Below, one piece after another: positions 9,476 through 17,532 of a stretch of 43,011 nucleotides of DNA. Numbering within the stretch: the first letter of the stretch is position 1; every line of letters starts with the position of its first letter. This DNA comes from an uncultured Pseudomonadota bacterium. Lineage in GTDB: Bacteria > Pseudomonadota > Gammaproteobacteria > Burkholderiales > Burkholderiaceae. A program made the position numbers and the translations under genes. Below the pieces are notes generated by a model. The model was given only the letters and a program-made list of their open reading frames with translations, did no database searches and had not been told where the DNA came from. The stretch spans positions 1 through 43,011 of the forward strand of contig CAMLIZ010000021.1 of assembly GCA_946480245.1 (NCBI GenBank). Direction: 5' to 3'.

Positions 9476-10531
9476 ATGGCCGAGCCTGTGAACGACCTCG
9501 TCGTGGAGCGGCCCGAGGGCCTGTACTGCCCGCCGGGCGGCTTCCACATCGACCCGTGGCGCCCGGTGGAGCGCGCCGTGATCACGCATGCGCACGCCGA
9601 CCACGCGCGGCCCGGTCACGCCCGCTACCTGGCCACGCACGACAGTGCCGGGGTGCTGCGTGCGCGCCTGGGCGCCGACATCGCGCTGCAGACGCTGGGC
9701 TACGGCGAGCCGGTCACGATCGGCGAGGTGCGCGTCAGCCTGCACCCGGCGGGCCACGTGCTGGGCTCGGCGCAGGTGCGCATCGAGCATCGCGGGCAGG
9801 TGTGGGTGGTGTCGGGCGACTACTTCTTGAGCGGCCATGCCGACGACACCAACACCACCTGCCCGCCGTTCGAGCCGTTGCGCTGCCATTGCTTCATCAC
9901 CGAATCGACCTTCGCACTGCCGATCTACCGCTGGGCGCCGCAGCGGGCCGTGTTCGCGCAGATCGACACCTGGTGGCGCGCCAATGCCGAAGCCGGGCGC
10001 ACCAGCCTGCTGCTGGGCTACAGCTTCGGCAAGGCGCAGCGCCTGCTGGCCGGCGTGGACAGCAGCATCGGCCCGATCGCGGTGCATGGCGCGGTCGAGC
10101 CGTTGAACGCCGCCTACCGCGCGGCCGGCGTGGCGCTGCCGCCCACGCTGCTGGTCAGCGAAGTGCAGGACAAGGCGCTGTTGCGGCGTGCGCTGGTGCT
10201 GGCGCCGCCGTCGGTGCAGAACTCGGCCTGGCTCAAGCGCTTCGGCGACCTGGGCGACGCCTTCGCCAGCGGCTGGATGCAGCTGCGCGGCGCGCGCCGG
10301 CGCTACGGCTTCGACCGCGGCTTCGTGCTGTCCGACCACGCCGACTGGCCCGGCCTGCAGCGCGCGATTGGTGCCACCGGCGCCGAGCGCGTGATCGTCA
10401 CCCACGGCTACGAAGCAGTGATGGTGCGCTGGCTGCAGGAACAGGGCCTGCAGGCGAGCGCGTTCCGCACCGAGTTTGGCGACGACGCGCTCGACCCTGC
10501 GCCTGCGGCCCCCGCCACCAAGCTCGGCTGA
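9476..10531 (+). CDS. Ligase-associated DNA exonuclease (MBL fold)
   Basis: Predicted metal-dependent nuclease of the metallo-beta-lactamase/beta-CASP type that accompanies bacterial ATP-dependent DNA ligases (the 'ligase-associated DNA exonuclease' family). Over 351 residues it shows HAHADH (H38, H40, D42, H43), [37 protein letters not shown] and VTHGYEA in family order. Start is ATG 9476 (MAEPVNDLV), just before the first conserved segment; upstream in-frame codons would overlap the divergent DUF805 gene. It ends 6 bases before the ligase gene. After SGDY the sequence reads [12 protein letters not shown], which looks longer than usual and lacks the lysine I expect there. Confidence 0.9.
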   Translation: MAEPVNDLVVERPEGLYCPPGGFHIDPWRPVERAVITHAHADHARPGHARYLATHDSAGVLRARLGADIALQTLGYGEPVTIGEVRVSLHPAGHVLGSAQVRIEHRGQVWVVSGDYFLSGHADDTNTTCPPFEPLRCHCFITESTFALPIYRWAPQRAVFAQIDTWWRANAEAGRTSLLLGYSFGKAQRLLAGVDSSIGPIAVHGAVEPLNAAYRAAGVALPPTLLVSEVQDKALLRRALVLAPPSVQNSAWLKRFGDLGDAFASGWMQLRGARRRYGFDRGFVLSDHADWPGLQRAIGATGAERVIVTHGYEAVMVRWLQEQGLQASAFRTEFGDDALDPAPAAPATKLG

Positions 10532-10537
10532 CCCGCG

Positions 10538-12229
10538 ATGGAGCGTTTCGCCCGCCTGTACGCCGAGCTCGACGCCAGCACCGCCACGCGCGACAAGGTG
10601 GCCGCGCTGGAGCGCTATTTCCGTGAGGCGCCGCCGGCCGATGCGGCCTGGGCCGCCTACTTCCTGGCCGGCGGCAAGCCACGCCAGGTGGTGCCCACCG
10701 CCACGCTGCGTGCGCTGGCCCGCCGCATGGCGGGCATCTCGGACTGGTTGTTCGAGGAGAGCTACCAGGCGGTGGGCGACCTGGCCGAGACCATTGCGCT
10801 GGTGCTGCCCGAGTCACCGTTCACCAGCACGCTGGGCTTGGCCGACTGGGTGGAGCAGCGCCTGCTGCCACTGCGCGGGCTGGACCCGGACGCCCAGGCC
10901 GAGCGCATCGCGCAGTACTGGCAGGAGCTGGACGCGCCCGCGCGCTTCCTGCTCACCAAGCTGATCGGTGGCGGCTTCCGCGTGGGCGTGAGCAAGCTGC
11001 TGGTGCAGCGCGCGCTGGCCGCGGTGGGCGGCCTGGACGCCAAGCTCGTGGCGCAGCGCATGATGGGCTACACCGACCTGCGCAGCACGCCCACGCCCGA
11101 GCGCTACCTGCAGCTGCTGTCCCGCGAGGCGGTGCCGCAGGCCGATGCCGGTCAGCCGTATCCGTTCTTCCTGGCCCATGCGATCGACCATGCGCCGCAG
11201 CACTTCGAGCAGGCGCTGGGCGCGCCGGCCGACTGGATGGTGGAATGGAAGTACGACGGCATCCGGGCCCAGGTGGTCAAGCGCGCCGGCCGCGTGTGGG
11301 TGTGGTCGCGCGGCGAGGAGCTGGTGACCGAGTCCTTCCCGGAGATCGTGGCGCTGGCGCAGCCGCTGCCGAACGGCACGGTGCTGGACGGCGAGATCCT
11401 CGTCTGGCGCCAGGGCCGGCCGGCCCCCTTTGCGCTGCTGCAGCAGCGCCTGGGCCGCAAGACGCTGACGAAGAAGCTGTTGGCCGACGCGCCGGTGCAC
11501 TTCATCGCCTACGACCTGCTGGAGCGGCACGGCGCGGACCAGCGCGGCCTGCCACAGCACGAGCGCCGCGAGCGGCTGGCCGCGCTGCTGCAGGGCAGCG
11601 GCATCACGCTGTCGCCGCTGGCCGAAGGCAGCGACTGGCCGGCGCTGGCGCGCTTGCGCGAGCAGTCACGCGAGCGTGGCGTCGAGGGCCTGATGCTGAA
11701 GCACCGGCACGCCCGCTACGGCACGGGCCGCACCAAGGCCGAAGGCATCTGGTGGAAGTGGAAGATCGACCCGTTCAGCGTCGACGCCGTGCTGGTGTAT
11801 GCGCAGCGCGGCCACGGCCGGCGCGCCAGCGTGTACACCGACTACACATTTGCCGTGTGGAGCCGCGCGCCGGCCGACGCGGCCGAGGCGCAGGCCGTGG
11901 TGGAGGCGATCGGCCGCAAGGAGCCGGCGCAACCCGGCGCATTGCAGCTGGTGGTGTTCGCCAAGGCGTACTCGGGCCTGACCGACGACGAGTTCGCGCG
12001 CGTGGACCGCGTGGTGCGTGCCACCACGCTGGAGAAGTTCGGACCGGTGCGCACGGTGAAGCCGACGCTGGTGTTCGAGCTCGGCTTCGAGGGCCTCCAG
12101 CGCAGCGGCCGCCACAAGAGCGGCATCGCGGTGCGCTTCCCGCGCATGCTGCGCATCCGCGACGACAAGCCGCTGCACGAAGCCGACACGCTGCAAACAC
12201 TGGAAACCTTGCTCTCGCAGACACCGTGA
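10538..12229 (+). CDS. ATP-dependent DNA ligase (bacterial LigB/LigC-type partner of MBL exonuclease)
   Basis: Seals DNA nicks using ATP. The 563-residue protein has an N-terminal helical DNA-binding domain (about 1-200), an adenylation domain with motif I EWKYDGIRAQ (K238 is the AMP-accepting lysine), motif III GTVLDGEIL, motif IV EGLMLKH and motif V WWKWKIDP, then an OB-fold C-terminus ending with GLQRSGRHKSGIAVRFPR. It follows the exonuclease by 6 bases. In many genomes this pair is joined by a DEXH helicase and a phosphoesterase; neither is present here, and a transporter gene follows instead. Probably a repair ligase additional to the essential NAD-dependent LigA. Confidence 0.95.
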   Translation: MERFARLYAELDASTATRDKVAALERYFREAPPADAAWAAYFLAGGKPRQVVPTATLRALARRMAGISDWLFEESYQAVGDLAETIALVLPESPFTSTLGLADWVEQRLLPLRGLDPDAQAERIAQYWQELDAPARFLLTKLIGGGFRVGVSKLLVQRALAAVGGLDAKLVAQRMMGYTDLRSTPTPERYLQLLSREAVPQADAGQPYPFFLAHAIDHAPQHFEQALGAPADWMVEWKYDGIRAQVVKRAGRVWVWSRGEELVTESFPEIVALAQPLPNGTVLDGEILVWRQGRPAPFALLQQRLGRKTLTKKLLADAPVHFIAYDLLERHGADQRGLPQHERRERLAALLQGSGITLSPLAEGSDWPALARLREQSRERGVEGLMLKHRHARYGTGRTKAEGIWWKWKIDPFSVDAVLVYAQRGHGRRASVYTDYTFAVWSRAPADAAEAQAVVEAIGRKEPAQPGALQLVVFAKAYSGLTDDEFARVDRVVRATTLEKFGPVRTVKPTLVFELGFEGLQRSGRHKSGIAVRFPRMLRIRDDKPLHEADTLQTLETLLSQTP

Positions 12230-12277
12230 AAAGAGGGCATGCGACTTGCCCTTGAGGGGCGTATAAGAAACATCGAG

Positions 12278-13942
12278 ATGCAACATCTGCTGAACCTCCT
12301 GGCGGCGATCGCCTTGCTCGTGTGGGGCACGCACATCGTGCGCACCGGCATGCTGCGGCTGATGGGAGGCAGCCTGCGGCGCGTGCTGGCGCGCAGCACC
12401 GACAACCGGCTGGCCGCCGCCACCGCGGGCGTCGGGGTGACCGCCTTGGTGCAGAGCAGCACGGCCACGGCGCTGATCGTGGCCTCGTTCGTCGCCCAGA
12501 AGCTGATGCCGTTGTCTGCCGCGCTGGCGGTGATGCTGGGTGCCGACGTGGGCACCAGCGCGATGGTGGCGGTGTTCTCGCTCGACCTGTCGTGGCTGTC
12601 GCCGCTGCTGATCTTCGTCGGCGTGGTGATGTTCATCCCGCGCCAGACCAGTGCGCTCGGCCAGGCCGGCCGCGTGCTCATCGGGCTGGGCCTGATCACG
12701 CTGGCGCTGCAGCTGATCGTGGGCGCCACGCGCCCGCTGATGCAGGCCGAGGGCGTGCGCATGATGCTCGGCTCGCTCGGCAGCGACGCGCCGCTGGACA
12801 TGCTCACCGGCGCGGTGCTGGCCGTGGCCTCCTACTCCAGCCTGGCCACCGTGCTGCTGACCGCCACGCTGGCGGGCAGCGGCGTGGTGCCGCTGCAGGT
12901 GGCGCTGGGCCTGGTGCTGGGCGCCAACATCGGCAGCGGGCTCACGGCGGTGCTCACCACCTTGCGGGCGTCACCCGAGGCGCGGCGCCTGCCGCTGGGC
13001 AACCTGCTGTTCAAGGTGGTCGGCTGCCTGCTGCTGGCGCCCTTGCTCGGGCTGCTGCTGTCGCAGTTGCGGCCGCTGCTGCTGTCGCCGGCGCAGACCG
13101 TGGTGGCCTTCCACCTGGCGCTCAACATCCTGCTGTCGATCGTGTTCCTGCCGTTCACCGCGCACATCGCCCGCCTGTTGCAGTGGCTGTTGCCGTCGCC
13201 GGCACAGGCGCTGGACCAGCGACCACGCCACCTCGACCCGGCGGCGCTGGGCACGCCATCGCTGGCGATCGCATGCGCGGCGCGTGAGGCACTGCACCAG
13301 GCCGACGTGGTGGAGACCATGCTGGCCGGCATGCTCTCGGTGATCCGCCACAACGACCTGCAGCTCGCGGCGCGGCTGCGTGCGATGGACGACACGGTGG
13401 ACGAGTTGTACTCGGCGATCAAGTACTACCTCACCAAGATCTCGCGCGAGGCGCTGGACGAGCGCGAGAGCCGGCGCTGGACCGACATCATCTCGTTCAC
13501 GATCAACATGGAGCAGGTGGGCGACATCGTCGAGCGCGTGATCACCGACATCGAGGACCGCAAGATCAAGCCCGGTCGCGAGTTTTCAGAGGCCGGCATG
13601 AACGAGATCGTCGAGCTGCACGCGCGCTTGCTCGACAACCTGCGCCTTGCGATGGGCGTGTTCCTGCATGGCAGCGTGCGCGACGCGAAGAAGCTGCTCG
13701 AGGAAAAGGCGCGCTTTCGCGACCTGCAGCACAAGTACGCCTCCACGCACCTGGCGCGGCTGCAGGAGAACACCGCCTCCAGCATGGAGACGAGCTCGCT
13801 GCACCTGGACCTGATCAGCGACCTGAAGCGCATCAACTCGCACCTGTGCTCGATCGCCTACCCGATCCTCGAATCGGCCGGCGCGCTCTCGAACACGCGC
13901 ATTCGCGCGTCGCGCCTGATGGACGACAGCGTCTCGGGCTGA
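12278..13942 (+). CDS. Na/Pi cotransporter family protein with PhoU-like C-terminal domain
   Basis: Inner-membrane protein, likely exporting or importing phosphate with sodium (NptA/YjbB-like family). The 554-residue product has about eight to nine hydrophobic helices in residues 1-300, with VQSSTATALIVASF as the first QSS-type motif and GANIGSGLTAVLTT in the second half. The equivalent second repeat reads ASYSSLATVLL rather than a QSS motif. Residues about 330-550 form a helical PhoU-like cytoplasmic domain. ATG 12278 (MQHLLNLLAAIALLVWG) starts directly at the first helix, and a TATAAG hexamer lies 10 bases upstream. An in-frame ATG at 12239 adds 13 charged residues and is less likely. Confidence 0.88.
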   Translation: MQHLLNLLAAIALLVWGTHIVRTGMLRLMGGSLRRVLARSTDNRLAAATAGVGVTALVQSSTATALIVASFVAQKLMPLSAALAVMLGADVGTSAMVAVFSLDLSWLSPLLIFVGVVMFIPRQTSALGQAGRVLIGLGLITLALQLIVGATRPLMQAEGVRMMLGSLGSDAPLDMLTGAVLAVASYSSLATVLLTATLAGSGVVPLQVALGLVLGANIGSGLTAVLTTLRASPEARRLPLGNLLFKVVGCLLLAPLLGLLLSQLRPLLLSPAQTVVAFHLALNILLSIVFLPFTAHIARLLQWLLPSPAQALDQRPRHLDPAALGTPSLAIACAAREALHQADVVETMLAGMLSVIRHNDLQLAARLRAMDDTVDELYSAIKYYLTKISREALDERESRRWTDIISFTINMEQVGDIVERVITDIEDRKIKPGREFSEAGMNEIVELHARLLDNLRLAMGVFLHGSVRDAKKLLEEKARFRDLQHKYASTHLARLQENTASSMETSSLHLDLISDLKRINSHLCSIAYPILESAGALSNTRIRASRLMDDSVSG

Positions 13943-13949
13943 AAGGCGG

Positions 13950-13967
13950 ATCGGACGCCGGTCCGAT
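13950..13967. terminator. Hairpin between convergent genes, probable bidirectional terminator
   Basis: A perfect 7-base-pair stem ATCGGAC/GTCCGAT closes a GCCG tetraloop in the 63-base gap between the convergent Na/Pi gene and the hybrid kinase gene. No T-run follows on either strand, so efficiency is uncertain; position argues for a terminator role. Confidence 0.5.
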
Positions 13968-14005
13968 GATGGAAGCGGCGCTGCGTGCGACGCTTGACGG
14001 GTAAC

Positions 14006-16474
14006 TCAGGCCTTGCCCGCTTCACCGGGCTGAAGGCGCGCGAGCAGCACCCGGCGCACATCTTCGATGAATCGCGCAATGTCCAGCGGCTTCGTCCAGC
14101 ACTCCGAGGCGCCGCATTCGAGTGCGCTCACGATATCCTCCGCCATCGCACTTGCCGATACGGTGGCGACATAGAGATCGCGCGTGGCGGCTTCCGCGCG
14201 CAGCGTCTTCAGTACTTCTGTGCCGTCGAAGTCGGGCAGGCGCAGATCGAGTAGCACGAGGTCCGGATGCAGGGCTTGCGCCAGCTCGATGCCCTTGCGC
14301 CCCAGTTCAGCTTGCACCAGGCGCACGTTCGGAAGCCTCGCTGAGAGCGCCTCCTCGACCAGCATCATGTTGACGGGGTTGTCCTCGATGTACAGCACGA
14401 CGCCGGCCGGTTCACCCTCCGCGCCCTTCTGTTCGCATCCCGGTGTCACGCCTTGCGATTCCGAGGCCATGGCCGGCGCCGTCGGCAAGGTCATGCGGAC
14501 CGTGGTGCCACGTCCGGGGTCGCTGTCGATTCCGAGGGTGCCGCGCATCAGGGTCAGCAGCTTGCGCGTGAGAGTGAGCCCGATGCCGGTGCCCTCGATT
14601 CCGCCACGCTCTCGCCCGAGGCGGTTGAACGGCTCGTACAGGTGTCGCATCTGCTCCTGCGTCATGCCCATGCCGGTATCGGCCACCTGAACGCACACGT
14701 GGCCGTCAGCGGTCGACACGTCGATGCGCACCGAGCCCCCGGGGCGGTTGTACTTGACGGCATTGCTCAAGACGTTCAGCAGCGCCTGCCGGATCCGTAC
14801 ACGATCACCCCAGACGCGGGCCGGCGGCTGGCCATGGCGGGACGTTTCGACCACGACGCCGGCCACCTTGGCCTGCGAGGAGAGCAGCTCCAACACCTCG
14901 TCGAGCAATTCGTCCAACGGCACTGCCGCATTGTCGAACTGCAACTGTCCTGACTCGATCCTGGAGACGTCGAGCACGTCATTGACCAGCGCCAGCAGAT
15001 GGCATCCGGCCTGCCGGATCGCCTCCACCTGCGAACGCTGGCGGTCGGTGAGCGGTGTCTCGACATTGGCCGCAAGCAACTGGGAGAAGCCGATGACGGC
15101 GTTGAGCGGCGTTCGCAACTCGTGGCTCATGTGCGAAACGAACTCGGTCTTGACCAGGTTGGCCTCCTCGAGCTCACGGTTCTTCTGTTCCAGCGCAGCC
15201 AGCAGCTCGGCGCGGCTGGCCGCCAGCTCCCGCGCTGCGCGCGCCTGCGCGGCCTGGAGTTCCCTGACCATCAGCTCCGCGCGCAGGCGGCGGCCCTCGT
15301 CCTCGAATTGCTTGCGGCGCAACTGGGCGCGAACGCGCGCTCTCAGCGTTCGCACATCGCCGGCCTTGAAGAGGCAGTCGTCCGCGCCGCTGCTCAGTGC
15401 AGCGATGACCGCCTCACGGCTGTGCTGCTCGACAAGCATGATCAGCGGGATGCTGCGCATCGAACTCGATTGCTTGATTCGCATGCAGGTTTGAAGGCCA
15501 CTCATCCCGGGCATGTCGCGCTCGAGCAGGATGCAGTCGACGGGCTGCACGGCCAGCATCTGGAGCGCCTCCTTGCCGGATCGCGCCTGGATCACGTCGT
15601 GGCCCTCTTCGCGCAGGGCCGCCGCCAGTTCTTCGAGGCTAACGGGATCATGGCCGGCCGCAAGAATCTTCTTGGGGCTCAGCAGGCTCGCCGTGTCGTG
15701 CTCGATAGCGGCGCTGCTGGCGCTGCGCAGCACGGCGGCAAGGCGCGCGAGAAGTATGTCCACGCCTTCTTCCTTGCGCACGAAGGCGTCGGCGCCGGCG
15801 TCGAGGGCGCCCAGCTCAGAGTGGCTGTTGCCGGCGCCGGTCAGAAGGATGCAGGGTGTCTGCCGTACCGGCGCGTCCAAACGGAGCCGGCGCACCACGG
15901 AAGGACCGTCGATGTCCGGCAGCACCACGTCCACGATCACCGCGGCCGGGCGGTTGGCCGTGACGCTGCGCAGCCCGTCCTCGCCGCTGGCTGCGAGCAG
16001 CACCTCGTAGCCCTCGGCACGCAGTCTCTCGCCCAGCTCCTCCCTGAAAGTCAGGCTGTCGTCGATCACGAGCACCCTCGTTCTCGACGGCGAGGCCAAC
16101 GCACTTGCGCCGCCCAGCAATTCGCGCACGCGGGCCACGACGTGCATAAGGTCGTAGGGCTTGCCAACGTAGTCGCTGGAACCCAGCTCCAGACCCCGGA
16201 TGCGGTCGTGCACCTCGGCCTCGCTCGATAGCATGAGCACGGGCATGCGCGCCCCACCCGGCGCGGCGCGGATCTCTGCGAGCAGATCGATGCCGTGGCC
16301 ATCGGGCAGCAGCAGGTCGAGCACCACCAGGCTGACCGGCTGCGTGGACAGTGCGTCGCGCGCCTGGCTCAGGCTCGCGCAGCCGACGCTGTGCAGCCCC
16401 TCGGCGGCGAACGCCTCCATCAGGTCCGCGCGCACCGTCAGGCTGTCGTCGACGACGAGAATGCAGCCACTCAT
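14006..16474 (-). CDS. Soluble hybrid histidine kinase with three N-terminal and one C-terminal receiver domains
   Basis: Probable output kinase of the upstream chemosensory genes. Domain order over 822 residues: REC1 (about 3-120; acidic D9/D10, phospho-acceptor D53, K105), REC2 (133-250; D138/D139, D182, K234), REC3 (268-385), coiled coil (385-440), HisKA with H451 in SHMSHELRTPLN, HATPase (N571, DTGMGM, GTGIGLTL), and REC4 (692-812; E697/D698, D743, K795). REC3 appears degenerate: its phospho-site is E318 (ILLERDMPGMSG) and the acidic pair is replaced by AAGHD. There is no transmembrane helix or PAS/GAF sensor, so input must come through the receivers. ATG 16474 overlaps the cheB stop as ATGA. 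No DNA-binding or GGDEF output is attached, so the final target is unknown. Confidence 0.93.
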   Translation of the reverse strand: MSGCILVVDDSLTVRADLMEAFAAEGLHSVGCASLSQARDALSTQPVSLVVLDLLLPDGHGIDLLAEIRAAPGGARMPVLMLSSEAEVHDRIRGLELGSSDYVGKPYDLMHVVARVRELLGGASALASPSRTRVLVIDDSLTFREELGERLRAEGYEVLLAASGEDGLRSVTANRPAAVIVDVVLPDIDGPSVVRRLRLDAPVRQTPCILLTGAGNSHSELGALDAGADAFVRKEEGVDILLARLAAVLRSASSAAIEHDTASLLSPKKILAAGHDPVSLEELAAALREEGHDVIQARSGKEALQMLAVQPVDCILLERDMPGMSGLQTCMRIKQSSSMRSIPLIMLVEQHSREAVIAALSSGADDCLFKAGDVRTLRARVRAQLRRKQFEDEGRRLRAELMVRELQAAQARAARELAASRAELLAALEQKNRELEEANLVKTEFVSHMSHELRTPLNAVIGFSQLLAANVETPLTDRQRSQVEAIRQAGCHLLALVNDVLDVSRIESGQLQFDNAAVPLDELLDEVLELLSSQAKVAGVVVETSRHGQPPARVWGDRVRIRQALLNVLSNAVKYNRPGGSVRIDVSTADGHVCVQVADTGMGMTQEQMRHLYEPFNRLGRERGGIEGTGIGLTLTRKLLTLMRGTLGIDSDPGRGTTVRMTLPTAPAMASESQGVTPGCEQKGAEGEPAGVVLYIEDNPVNMMLVEEALSARLPNVRLVQAELGRKGIELAQALHPDLVLLDLRLPDFDGTEVLKTLRAEAATRDLYVATVSASAMAEDIVSALECGASECWTKPLDIARFIEDVRRVLLARLQPGEAGKA

Positions 16475-17532
16475 CGCAGATCACCTTGCCTGTTCGGATT
16501 TGGCGCCAGCGCGGCCAGCGCGGGCCCGATCTCCTTCAGCGGAAGCACGCGTTGCGCGGCTCCGAGCAGCGCCGCCTCGCGCGGCATGCCGTACACAACC
16601 GAACTGGCTTCGTCCTGGGCGATGGTGACGCCGCCCGCGCGGCGAATCTCGAGCAGTCCGTGAGCGCCGTCGCGGCCCATGCCGGTCAGCAGGCAGGCTG
16701 CGACCGTGCTTGCTCGCCAGCGCGCGAGCGACTCGAAAAGCATGTCGACCGAAGGGCGGCACGAATGGCGTTGCGGCGCGTCGCTCAGATGCAGGCGGCC
16801 GTCGCGCGCGACCAAGTGGAGGTCGGGCGGCGCGATGAATACGCCCGGCCGGTTGATCCGCTGTCCGTCGATGGCGATGCCTACCTCGTGCGGTACCTGC
16901 GTGCCCAGCCAACTGGTGAACGCCGCGCCGAACGGCTCCGCAATGTGCACCACCACCAGCACCGGCAAGGCAAAGCCGGCCGGAAGCGCCTTCAGGACTT
17001 CAACGATCGCGCGCGGTCCGCCGGTCGACGCACCGATTGCCACCAGTTCGCAGCGACGGCCCGCTGCGCTGCCGGCGTCGTCTGCAGGCGCAGCTATGGA
17101 TCGGTCGAGCCGTCCGCGCAGGTGCGTGATGACCTTGACGCGAGCGACCAGCTTCAGCATCGACACGAATCGCCGCTCCCAGTCTCGGCCCACGTCGTCC
17201 GTAGGCGGCTTCTCCATCACCTCGACAGCGCCTGCTGCGAGCGCCTGGCAGGTGTCGAGCAGCTCACCGCGATTGCGCGACGACGACACGACCAGGATCG
17301 GTGTGGGGCAGTGGGCCATGATGTGCTCGGTCGCCGCCACGCCGCTCAGCTCGGGCAGCATCATGTCCAGCGAGATCGCGTCGGGGCGCAGGGCGAGGCA
17401 CAGCTCGATGGCCTGTATCCCGTCGGCAGCCTTGCCGACGACGTCGATCCCGCCGTCGGCCGCCAACACCTCGCACAGGTGCTCGCGCACCGTCAGGGAG
17501 TCTTCGACCACTAGGACTCGGATCCGTTTCAT
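16471..17532 (-). CDS. cheB: Chemotaxis-type protein-glutamate methylesterase, CheB/WspF-like
   Basis: Removes methyl groups from receptor glutamates when phosphorylated. The 353-residue protein has an N-terminal receiver (E10/D11, phospho-acceptor D56 in SLDMMLPELSG, K108), a linker (about 125-160) and the methylesterase domain with the catalytic triad S169 (GASTGG), H196 (VVVHIAEP) and D288 (GMGRDGA). Overlaps cheA upstream and the hybrid kinase downstream by ATGA junctions. By position after a CheA-REC protein it corresponds to WspF of the Pseudomonas Wsp system. Confidence 0.95.
   Translation of the reverse strand: MKRIRVLVVEDSLTVREHLCEVLAADGGIDVVGKAADGIQAIELCLALRPDAISLDMMLPELSGVAATEHIMAHCPTPILVVSSSRNRGELLDTCQALAAGAVEVMEKPPTDDVGRDWERRFVSMLKLVARVKVITHLRGRLDRSIAAPADDAGSAAGRRCELVAIGASTGGPRAIVEVLKALPAGFALPVLVVVHIAEPFGAAFTSWLGTQVPHEVGIAIDGQRINRPGVFIAPPDLHLVARDGRLHLSDAPQRHSCRPSVDMLFESLARWRASTVAACLLTGMGRDGAHGLLEIRRAGGVTIAQDEASSVVYGMPREAALLGAAQRVLPLKEIGPALAALAPNPNRQGDLR

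Noticed and set aside
14999..16231. Plus-strand open frame opposite the hybrid kinase
   Set aside because: Explained by third-position GC bias of the kinase gene; no recognisable domain or ribosome binding site.
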